Positions 18,067 to 25,486 of a stretch of DNA of 64,000 nt are shown here, piece by piece. Under the pieces are notes generated by a model, which made no database searches, was not told where the DNA came from, and saw only the letters and a program-made list of their open reading frames with translations. Position 1 is the stretch's first letter; every line of letters starts with the position of its first letter. The DNA is from Rhodanobacter sp. 7MK24 (lineage in GTDB: Bacteria; Pseudomonadota; Gammaproteobacteria; Xanthomonadales; Rhodanobacteraceae). The stretch covers positions 1 through 64,000 of the forward strand of contig NZ_JACYXL010000011.1 in assembly GCF_014842995.1 (NCBI RefSeq), in the 5' to 3' direction. Made by a program: the position numbers and the translations under genes.

Positions 18067-19248
18067 AACAAGCTGACCAAGACCATACGCAGCAAATCCG
18101 ACCTCGCCATTCACGATGCGCCGCCGGCATTCGCCGAGCCGCTGCACGTAGGACGTCCCAACATCGGCAACCGCGACGCGTTCCTGCGCCGCATGGAGCA
18201 AGTGCTGGACAACCAGTGGCTGACCAACAACGGCCCGATGGTGCAGGAGTTCGAGCAGCGGATTGCCGAGCACTTGGGAGTGAAACACTGTGTGGCGATG
18301 TGCAACGGCACCATTGCGCTGGAAATCGCCATCCGCGCGCTGGGCCTGTCGGGTGAAGTGATCGTGCCGTCGTGGACCTTCGTGGCCACCGCACATGCGT
18401 TGTACTGGCAGGACATCATGCCGGTGTTTGCCGATATCGACCCGGTTACCCACAACCTTGATCCGGCTGCCGTGCGCCGAATGATCACGCCACGCACCAG
18501 CGGCATCATCGGCGTGCACCTGTGGGGACGGGCGGCGCCGGTGGAGGAACTGCGAGCCATTGCCGACGAGCACGGATTGAAGTTGATGTTCGACGCAGCA
18601 CACGCCTTCGGCAGCACTTATCAGGGACAGAGCATCGGTCGCTTTGGCGAATGCGAGGTCCTCAGTTTTCATGCCACCAAGGCCTTCAACACGATGGAAG
18701 GCGGTGCCGTCGTGACGAACAACGACGAATTGGCCGAGGCCATGCGTCTGATGCGCAATTTTGGTTTCAAGGGCTATGACAACGTCATACATCCGGGAAC
18801 CAATGGCAAGATGATCGAGGCCTGCGCCGCGATGGGTCTTGCCAATCTTGACGGCTTCAGCGAGGTCGTGGCCGCCAACGTGCGCAACCACGCAGCCTAT
18901 CGCGAGGCGTTGGCAGGCATACCGGGCATCTCGCTGCTGGACTACGACCCGGCCGAGCGCAACAGCCACCATTATGTGGTGATCGAGGTAGACGAGTCCT
19001 GTCCGGTCACTCGCGACGACATCATCGTGGCACTGCACGCGGAGAACATCCTCGCCCGCAAGTACTTCTGGCCTGGCTGCCACATGATGAAACCCTATCG
19101 TGATCTGTTTCCGCACGCGGGTTTGCTGCTCGAACATACGCGATTCGTCGCCGAGCGCGTGGTCGTGCTGCCCAACGGCACGGCGCTCACGGATGAGGTG
19201 ACCGCCGTCATTGCCGATACTTTACGGGTGCTGGCCACGGACATTTGA
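18061..19248 (+). CDS. PLP-dependent sugar aminotransferase (DegT/DnrJ/EryC1 family)
   Basis: 395 residues. The PLP lysine is K207 in SFHATKAFNTMEGG, and the ring-stacking aspartate is D178 in MFDAAHAFGS; NNGPMVQEFE and VIVPSWTFVATA are also typical. Likely role: transamination of a dTDP-4-keto-6-deoxyhexose, as by VioA (dTDP-viosamine synthesis). The exact sugar is inferred from the neighbours. GTG 18061 is chosen because GGGGAG lies 12 bases upstream and homology begins soon after; the longer ORF runs through the flgL-tail repeat. First gene of an operon of eight tightly packed genes. Confidence 0.85.
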   Translation: MLNKLTKTIRSKSDLAIHDAPPAFAEPLHVGRPNIGNRDAFLRRMEQVLDNQWLTNNGPMVQEFEQRIAEHLGVKHCVAMCNGTIALEIAIRALGLSGEVIVPSWTFVATAHALYWQDIMPVFADIDPVTHNLDPAAVRRMITPRTSGIIGVHLWGRAAPVEELRAIADEHGLKLMFDAAHAFGSTYQGQSIGRFGECEVLSFHATKAFNTMEGGAVVTNNDELAEAMRLMRNFGFKGYDNVIHPGTNGKMIEACAAMGLANLDGFSEVVAANVRNHAAYREALAGIPGISLLDYDPAERNSHHYVVIEVDESCPVTRDDIIVALHAENILARKYFWPGCHMMKPYRDLFPHAGLLLEHTRFVAERVVVLPNGTALTDEVTAVIADTLRVLATDI

Positions 19249-19250
19249 CC

Positions 19251-20783
19251 ATGATGCTCAACGTCATCGATTTTCTCGAGCAAGGCGCGTTGCGGCGTTT
19301 TCCCGACAAGGCTGCGATCGTCGAGGGCGGCCGGGTGCTCGCGTTCGCCGAGCTGGCTGCAGGTGCCAAGCTATGTGCTACGCAACTCGCGCGCCGCTTG
19401 GACGGAGTCAATCAGGCAGTCGCAGTCTACCTGCCCAAATGCGCCGAAACGGTGATCGCGAACCTGGGCATCGTCTATAGCGGCAATGCCTACTGCAATC
19501 TGGACATCAAGTCGCCGGCGCAGCGCATACGCAATATCCTGGACAAGATCGGGCCCGCCTGTGCGATTACCTCGCGTGCTCTTGCCGGCACTCTGCGCGA
19601 TATCGTCGGTCCGGACCTGGAGATCGCGTGCGTCGAGGATATCCTGGAAGGCGAGATCAACGATGCCCTGCTTCAGGATCGCTTGCGGCGAGTTATCGAC
19701 ACTGATCCCCTGTGCATCATCAATACATCGGGTTCGACCGGCACTCCGAAGGGTGTGGCACTCAGTCACCGGGGCACCATCGACTTCATGGAGTGGTTGT
19801 TCGCCACTTTCGATTTCGACGAAAGCGTGCGCATCGGCAGCCTTTCGCCGCTGTATTTCGATATCTACATCCTCGAGTTGTTCCTCTGCCTGTACAAGGG
19901 GGCGACACTCGTTTTCGTGCCCGAGCAAACGGCGACGTTCCCGGCTCGCCTGCTCGAGTTCCTGCACGACCAGCGAATCAGCTTCCTGTTCTGGGTACCC
20001 TCGATCATGGTGGCCATCGCGAACCTGGATCTGCTCGGAAAGTACGACCTGGCTGCCCTGGAAAACATCTTCTTCGCCGGCGAGGTATTCCCCACCAAGC
20101 AGCTCAACCACTGGCGGCGGACCCTGCCGAAGGCGCGCTTCGTCAACCTCTACGGGCCGATCGAGATCCACGTCGACTGCACCTATTTCATCGTCGACCG
20201 CGAATTCGACGACGACGAACCGCTACCCATCGGCCGTCCCTGTCGAAACACCGACATCCTCATCCTCGACGACGAAGGGCATTCATGTGCGCCCGGAGAG
20301 CGTGGCGAGCTATGCGTGCGCGGCAGTTCGCTTGCGCTCGGGTATTGGAATGACCCGGACAAGACGGCCCGGGCCTTCGCGCAAAACCCGTTGAACACGC
20401 GCTATGCGGAACGCATCTATCGCACCGGCGACGTGGCCTGGCGCCGCGAAGACGGCGAGATATTCCTGGTCGGGCGCAAGGATTTCCAGATCAAGCACAT
20501 GGGATACCGGATCGATCTGCAGGAGATCGAACATCAGGTGCATTGCGTGGAAGGCATCGGCCAGGCCTGTGTGCTTTACAACCAGGCCGTCAAGGAAATC
20601 ACATTGTTCTACGAGGTGCTTTCCGCGGATGTGGAGCCGGCGCACATCCGGCGCAGACTTGCGGAGATCTTTCCGAAATACATGATACCCACGGCATTCC
20701 GCTCCATGGCGTCCCTGCCGAGAAACCCCAACGGCAAGGTCGACCGCAACGGGCTGGCCATTCTGCTGTCCTCGCCGCAATGA
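19251..20783 (+). CDS. AMP-dependent acyl ligase (acyl-ACP/CoA synthetase type)
   Basis: 510 residues of the ANL superfamily. The adenylate loop is TSGSTGTPKGVALSHRG (from about residue 159); YRTGDVAWRREDGEIFLVGR and a C-terminal Lys in NPNGKVDRNGL complete the motif set. It would activate a carboxylic acid as its adenylate and load it on a thiol, most likely one of the two ACPs encoded just downstream; this partner choice is inferred. TTG 19245 overlaps the previous stop, but ATG 19251 is the simpler start. Confidence 0.85.
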   Translation: MMLNVIDFLEQGALRRFPDKAAIVEGGRVLAFAELAAGAKLCATQLARRLDGVNQAVAVYLPKCAETVIANLGIVYSGNAYCNLDIKSPAQRIRNILDKIGPACAITSRALAGTLRDIVGPDLEIACVEDILEGEINDALLQDRLRRVIDTDPLCIINTSGSTGTPKGVALSHRGTIDFMEWLFATFDFDESVRIGSLSPLYFDIYILELFLCLYKGATLVFVPEQTATFPARLLEFLHDQRISFLFWVPSIMVAIANLDLLGKYDLAALENIFFAGEVFPTKQLNHWRRTLPKARFVNLYGPIEIHVDCTYFIVDREFDDDEPLPIGRPCRNTDILILDDEGHSCAPGERGELCVRGSSLALGYWNDPDKTARAFAQNPLNTRYAERIYRTGDVAWRREDGEIFLVGRKDFQIKHMGYRIDLQEIEHQVHCVEGIGQACVLYNQAVKEITLFYEVLSADVEPAHIRRRLAEIFPKYMIPTAFRSMASLPRNPNGKVDRNGLAILLSSPQ

Positions 20784-21607
20784 AACGCGTGACCGAAGCC
20801 GGCGTGCTGCTGGAAGCCATGGACCGGATCGAGCGCAGTGGCGCGGAATTCGCCGTCAGTTTCTTCGCGCCGGCGTCGAAGATCGAGGTGTGGAGCGCGG
20901 AGGGGGTGCTCTCGATACTGCCGTGCGAAGGCGCGCTGCTGATACTGCGTCACGATGGTCCGTTGCTGCGGGTCAGCCACCTGGCATCCGATCAGCCGTC
21001 ATTGTCGGCAGCGCTCGGAAAACTCATCGCGATGATGCCGGACCAGCTCATGGTGGCCGATCTCGTCGGCAAGCCGGGAGATATCGAGCGGGTTGCCCAG
21101 GCATATCGTCGACACGGGTTCGCGCCATATGCGCAACTGGTGCGCATGCAACGCATGGGTGTGCCGACCATGACAGCGGATGGCGTGGTGGGCGTCGAAC
21201 TGGCTCGGGCGGAGGACGTGCCGACATTGCATGCCTTCATGCAGCGTTGGCTGGATCCCTTGTCGGAGCAGATACAAGGCGTGCGAGAACTGCAGGAGGC
21301 CGTGGCCGCGAGTGCCGTGTTCGTGGTGCGGGCGGGTTGCGAGCTGGCGGGCTTCCTGATCCTGGAGGCCACGGGACAGAGTGCGGTGCTGCGCTATTGG
21401 CATGTCGCCGGCCATTGTCACGGCCAAGGTATCGGGTCCCGACTCATGCATGCCTTTTTCGGCCGCTGCGCATCGAGTCGACGCGTTACGCTGTGGGTGG
21501 TCGCCGACAACGTCGACGCCATTGCCAAATACCATCATTACGGATTCAGCGAAGACGGCATGATTGACAGCATCATGGTGAGGCGAGCGGAGACGGCGAC
21601 GCGATGA
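20780..21607 (+). CDS. GNAT-family N-acyltransferase
   Basis: 275 residues. The C-terminal half (about 137-272) is a GNAT domain with the CoA/ACP phosphopantetheine loop HCHGQGIGSRLMHAFF (loop at 215-219) and the family ending NVDAIAKYHHYGF. The first 130 residues form a separate region that I do not recognise, perhaps a degenerate second GNAT fold. Likely role: moving the acyl group built on the ACP to the amino group of the sugar. ATG 20780 overlaps the ligase stop. Confidence 0.75.
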   Translation: MKRVTEAGVLLEAMDRIERSGAEFAVSFFAPASKIEVWSAEGVLSILPCEGALLILRHDGPLLRVSHLASDQPSLSAALGKLIAMMPDQLMVADLVGKPGDIERVAQAYRRHGFAPYAQLVRMQRMGVPTMTADGVVGVELARAEDVPTLHAFMQRWLDPLSEQIQGVRELQEAVAASAVFVVRAGCELAGFLILEATGQSAVLRYWHVAGHCHGQGIGSRLMHAFFGRCASSRRVTLWVVADNVDAIAKYHHYGFSEDGMIDSIMVRRAETATR

Positions 21608-21834
21608 AAAGCATCCTAGATATCCTGTCCGGCATCCGCCCCGAGTTCGATTTTTCGGCGTCGCAGGATTACCTCGCCGACGGCATGCTCGATTCTTTCG
21701 ACATGCTCGCCCTGGTTTCGGATCTGGACAGCGAGTTCGGTATCCGCATCGAGGGCACGCAGATCGTGCCGGAGAACTTCTGCAACCTGCAGGCGATCCG
21801 CCTGCTGCTCGGCAGATACGGTGTCGACGCATGA
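21604..21834 (+). CDS. Acyl carrier protein (first of two)
   Basis: 76 residues with the phosphopantetheine serine at Ser31 in GMLDSFDMLALVSDLDSEFG. Acidic overall. It overlaps both neighbours by 4 bp, so it belongs to the same coupled operon. It probably carries the starter loaded by the AMP ligase or the chain handed to the GNAT; which one cannot be told. Confidence 0.85.
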   Translation: MKSILDILSGIRPEFDFSASQDYLADGMLDSFDMLALVSDLDSEFGIRIEGTQIVPENFCNLQAIRLLLGRYGVDA

Positions 21835-22907
21835 ATCTCGTCTTCCACGGGAAAAGGATCGAGGGGCTGCTGGCAGTGCTGCCAGCCAACGAGCGCCTGT
21901 TCGTCGACGAGATGGACCAGTTCGATTTCCCGCGTGCGCGCTCTTTGAAGCTCAAGGAAGTCATGGGCTACGACCGCCATCGGATCGTTGATGGCCCGGT
22001 GTGCGTGTCCGACCTCGCGGTTCACGGTCTCGAGCATCTGTTCGCGCAGGGTCTGCTGGGTCGCGACGATTTTGATGCGCTCATCCTGGTGACCCAGTCG
22101 CCCGACTACTTCATGCCGGCCACCAGCAGCGTGATTCAAGGCCGGCTCGGGCTCAAGCACGACATGTTCTGCATGGACATCAACCAGGGTTGCGCCGGCT
22201 TTCTGATCGGCCTGTACCAGGCTTTCATGCTGCTGGAGCAGCCGGCCATCCGTCGCGTGGTGCTGGTGAATGCCGACGTGATGAGCCGCAAGGTGTCCGT
22301 GCGCGACCGCAACAGCTATCCCTTGATCGGCGATGCCGCGTCGATCACCGTGATCGGCCGTTGCGACGACGACGCGCCGATCCATGCCAATCTCAAGATG
22401 GACGGCAGCCGGCGCGATGCGTTGATGATACCGGCCGGCGGGATGCGGGAACCGTCGAGCGCGGAGACGCGCGAGCTGCATGCAGACGCGGAAGGCAACC
22501 TGCGGGCACGCGACGACCTGGTGATGGATGGCTCGGCGGTCTTCAATTTCGTCCAGACCGAGGTGCCCCCGATGATCGAGGCCTTGCTAGCGGCTGCGCA
22601 GACGGAGGCCGCTGCGGTGGACACCTATCTGTTCCATCAGCCCAACCGGTTCATGCTGCAGAAGCTGGCCGACAAGTTGCAGGTACCCTACGCAAAGATG
22701 CCAAGCAACGTGGTGGAGCATTTCGGCAATTCCAGCGGTGTCACGATACCGCTTGCATTAGCCCTGAACCTGCGCGAGCAGGTCTTGGACAAAACACTTA
22801 CGGCGGTACTCGGCGGCTTCGGCGTCGGGCTCACATGGAGCTCGATGCTGCTTCCGTTGGGGCCATTGGCATTCTGCGACATCATCGACTATCCACGGGT
22901 GCACTGA
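21831..22907 (+). CDS. 3-oxoacyl-ACP synthase III-type ketosynthase
   Basis: 358 residues, FabH/KAS III family. The full catalytic triad is visible: Cys121 in DINQGCAGFLIGL, His269 in LFHQPNRFMLQKL and Asn300 in FGNSSGVTIPL. KAS III enzymes condense a short acyl starter with malonyl-ACP. The island lacks any KAS I/II, dehydratase or enoyl reductase, so one condensation cycle is the simplest reading. It lies between the two ACP genes. Confidence 0.88.
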   Translation: MNLVFHGKRIEGLLAVLPANERLFVDEMDQFDFPRARSLKLKEVMGYDRHRIVDGPVCVSDLAVHGLEHLFAQGLLGRDDFDALILVTQSPDYFMPATSSVIQGRLGLKHDMFCMDINQGCAGFLIGLYQAFMLLEQPAIRRVVLVNADVMSRKVSVRDRNSYPLIGDAASITVIGRCDDDAPIHANLKMDGSRRDALMIPAGGMREPSSAETRELHADAEGNLRARDDLVMDGSAVFNFVQTEVPPMIEALLAAAQTEAAAVDTYLFHQPNRFMLQKLADKLQVPYAKMPSNVVEHFGNSSGVTIPLALALNLREQVLDKTLTAVLGGFGVGLTWSSMLLPLGPLAFCDIIDYPRVH

Positions 22908-23131
22908 TGGAAGAGTTTCTGAAGGAAATGGCCGATATCCTCGACGAGGAAACCGTCAAGGAAGATGACCGGCTTGACGGTTTCGAGTCCTGGGATTCGC
23001 TCGCCGTTCTCTCGGTGGTTGCGATGGCGGATTCGCGCTACCGCGCCACATTCGCGGCGCGGGAGATTCGCGGCGCCACCACTGTCGGAGACCTCTATCG
23101 GCTGCTGTCCGCGGGGGCTAGGGCGGGCTGA
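22907..23131 (+). CDS. Acyl carrier protein (second of two)
   Basis: 74 residues with phosphopantetheine Ser31 in GFESWDSLAVLSVVAM. It is clearly different from the first ACP, so the pair did not arise by recent duplication. The start overlaps the ketosynthase stop (TGATG). Having two carriers round one ketosynthase suggests donor and acceptor carriers. Confidence 0.83.
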   Translation: MEEFLKEMADILDEETVKEDDRLDGFESWDSLAVLSVVAMADSRYRATFAAREIRGATTVGDLYRLLSAGARAG

Positions 23132-23135
23132 GCGC

Positions 23136-23906
23136 GTGAATACGCCTTCACCCAATCCGCTTGATCTGACCGGTTGCCGTTACCTCGTCACGGGGGGCGC
23201 ATCCGGCATCGGGCGCGCCACTGCGGGTTTGTTCGCGGCGCTCGGTGCACGTGTCAGTCTGATTGATCTCGACGGAGGGGTGCTCGGTGAGCTCGCTGAC
23301 AGCCTGCCGGGCAGCGGGCACGACTATCATGTTCATGATCTTGCCGACGTTGACGGCATCGATGCTCTCGTGCGCAAGGTCGTGTCCGAAGGCGGATTGC
23401 TGCATGGCATGGTCCACGCAGCGGGAACCCAGGTCGTGATGCCGGCGCGTGACATCAAGCCGGAAACCTGGCGGCATATCCTCGCGGTCAACACCGAGGC
23501 AGCATTGGCGCTTGCGCGCAACATGGCTCGCAAGCGCGTGTGCCAGGGAGGCGGGTCGGTGGTGTTCATCTCCAGCATCATGGCCTTGGCCGGCGGCGCC
23601 GGTTCGGTGGCGTACTCGATGAGCAAGTCGGCCTTGCACGGGCTCGCACGTTCCCTTGCGCTGGAACTGGCGCCGATAGGCGTGCGGGTGAACTGCATTG
23701 CACCTGGTTTCGTGCGCACGCCGATGTTCGATCGGCTGGAGCGCGGCTGGGATGCGGCGCAGCGCGATGCCGTCGAAGCCTTGCACCCGCTCGGTTTTGG
23801 CGAGGCGGAAGACATTGCCCATGCCGCTGCCTTCCTTGTCGCAGCCACTGGCCGCTGGATCACCGGCACGGTGCTGGTGGTCGACGGTGGCTATCTTGCG
23901 AAATGA
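23136..23906 (+). CDS. Short-chain dehydrogenase, FabG-like (first)
   Basis: 256 residues from GTG 23136. NAD(P)-binding motif TGGASGIG (19-26) and catalytic Ser147, Tyr160, Lys164 (FISSIMALAGGAGSVAYSMS then K) are present, with the C-terminal VLVVDGGYL of classical SDRs. Likely reduces a 3-oxoacyl-ACP made by the ketosynthase to the 3-hydroxyacyl form; it could also act on the sugar. Confidence 0.83.
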   Translation: MNTPSPNPLDLTGCRYLVTGGASGIGRATAGLFAALGARVSLIDLDGGVLGELADSLPGSGHDYHVHDLADVDGIDALVRKVVSEGGLLHGMVHAAGTQVVMPARDIKPETWRHILAVNTEAALALARNMARKRVCQGGGSVVFISSIMALAGGAGSVAYSMSKSALHGLARSLALELAPIGVRVNCIAPGFVRTPMFDRLERGWDAAQRDAVEALHPLGFGEAEDIAHAAAFLVAATGRWITGTVLVVDGGYLAK

Positions 23907-23933
23907 CGGGACACCCGATTACAAGGGAACGAC

Positions 23934-24704
23934 ATGACAGAGCCGGAAACCATGCCTCGGGATGAAGGCTGCCTGCTGATTACCGGTGCCTCCTCTGGAC
24001 TGGGCAGCGAGATGGCGCGGCGGTTTTCCGCAAGCCATCGCCTGATTCTCGCCGGACGCGACGAAGCGCGTCTGCAGCGCACGCGATCGACCTGCCATGC
24101 ACCGGAGCGCCAGTTGATCTGGCGCCACGATCTGATGGATGTGGAAGGCATCGCCGGCCAGCTGGGCGATTTCCTCGCGATCAACGACGTGCGTGTGGCC
24201 GGGCTGGTCCACAGTGCCGCCCATCTGAGCGTGCTGCCCTTGCGCAGCCTGACGCCGGACATGGTGCTGGACACGTTCCGTGCCAACGTATTTGCCGCGA
24301 TGGAACTTGTCAGGACATTGACGAAAAAGCGGGTCAACCAGCAGCGGTTGGGCGCCGTGGTGTTCGTTTCCAGTATCGCCAGTCAGTTCGGTGCGAAGGG
24401 CTTCTCCGCATATAGCGCCAGCAAGGGTGCGCTCGACGCGCTGATGAAATCGCTGGCGGTCGAGTTGGCGCCTGGCGTGCGCGTGAATTCGGTACTGCCC
24501 GGTGCGCTGCGCACCGCGATGACCGAGTCGATGTTCGATGATCCCGGGATGGCTGACCGCCTGGCTGCCGACTACCCGCTGGGTATCGGCGTGCCTGCCG
24601 ACATCGTCGACGCCGTCGAATTCCTGCTTTCGGAAAAGGCGCGCTGGATCACCGGGCAGCAACTGGTGGTGGATGGCGGACGGACGACCAACATCACGGC
24701 TTGA
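23934..24704 (+). CDS. Short-chain dehydrogenase, FabG-like (second)
   Basis: 256 residues with TGASSGLG (18-25) and catalytic Ser147, Tyr160, Lys164. It lacks the usual acidic residue pattern after the second strand and has LAGRDEARL there, suggesting NADPH use. It is only distantly similar to the SDR before it. Last gene of the operon; it converges on the next gene with 7 bp between the stop codons. Confidence 0.82.
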   Translation: MTEPETMPRDEGCLLITGASSGLGSEMARRFSASHRLILAGRDEARLQRTRSTCHAPERQLIWRHDLMDVEGIAGQLGDFLAINDVRVAGLVHSAAHLSVLPLRSLTPDMVLDTFRANVFAAMELVRTLTKKRVNQQRLGAVVFVSSIASQFGAKGFSAYSASKGALDALMKSLAVELAPGVRVNSVLPGALRTAMTESMFDDPGMADRLAADYPLGIGVPADIVDAVEFLLSEKARWITGQQLVVDGGRTTNITA

Positions 24705-24711
24705 ACCGCAT

Positions 24712-25359
24712 TCAGTGCAACGGCTTGGCCGGGTTGCCAAAGACGGTTTGTCCAGCGGCGACATGGCGGAGCACCACGCTGCCCATGCCTACCGTGGCAC
24801 CAGAGCCAATTTTCTTGCCGGGATGAATGATCGCGCCCGCGCCGACCAGTACACCTTCGCCGAGGGTCACGCTGCCATTGATGCTGGCCCCGCCCAGCAG
24901 CGAGCAATAGGAGGCGATCACGCAATCGTGTCCAATCGCCGTGCCACCGTTGACCAGCACGTGTTCACCGAGGGTGGCGTCGGACGAGATCGAGCAACGC
25001 GGAAAGATCATCGTCCCTTTGCCGATCGTGAGGTTGACGCCGAGCAGGGCGGATTCATGCGTGTACGTGCCGGCTTGCCAGCCCAGAGCGTCGAGCTCGG
25101 CGGAGAGCCGCTTGCGTTCCATGGGATTGGCGACCGCAATGAGATATTCGACCCGCTGCAGCCGACGGGCCTGCTCACGGCTCATGACGGGAATGCCGTC
25201 GTAGCTGTCGAACGCCGCGTCGTCGACCACGAAGGCCGCCATGCGCGCCCTGGGCCGGCCATCTCTGGCGGTTTTCATCCAGCCCCACAACTCGCGGGCA
25301 AGCCCACCCGTGCCGAAAATCACCAGGGGGAGGTCGGCGGCGTGCATGTCGTTTTCCAT
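24712..25359 (-). CDS. NeuD/PglD-type sugar acyltransferase
   Basis: About 215 residues. An N-terminal Rossmann-like part (LPLVIFGTGGLARELWGWM) precedes a left-handed beta-helix of hexapeptide repeats (IFPRCSISSDATLGEHVLVN, then GTAIGHDCVIASYCSLLGGA). This is the architecture of PglD, NeuD and VioB, which acetylate UDP/dTDP amino sugars. With the GNAT it is the second candidate for sugar N-acylation in the island. ATG 25347 is an alternative start. It probably shares a transcript with the glycosyltransferase gene 127 bp upstream. Confidence 0.78.
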   Translation of the reverse strand: MENDMHAADLPLVIFGTGGLARELWGWMKTARDGRPRARMAAFVVDDAAFDSYDGIPVMSREQARRLQRVEYLIAVANPMERKRLSAELDALGWQAGTYTHESALLGVNLTIGKGTMIFPRCSISSDATLGEHVLVNGGTAIGHDCVIASYCSLLGGASINGSVTLGEGVLVGAGAIIHPGKKIGSGATVGMGSVVLRHVAAGQTVFGNPAKPLH

Positions 25360-25486
25360 TCGGAGGCGTGGCCTTTGATGCGTCGGGCGAGGGAATTCTG
25401 CACGATGCCAGGTTCCCGGCAACGGGCGGCCTGCACGGAAAGTGGAGCCGCCGGGAATGCCGTGCCCATGGCAGATGCCCCTGTCA

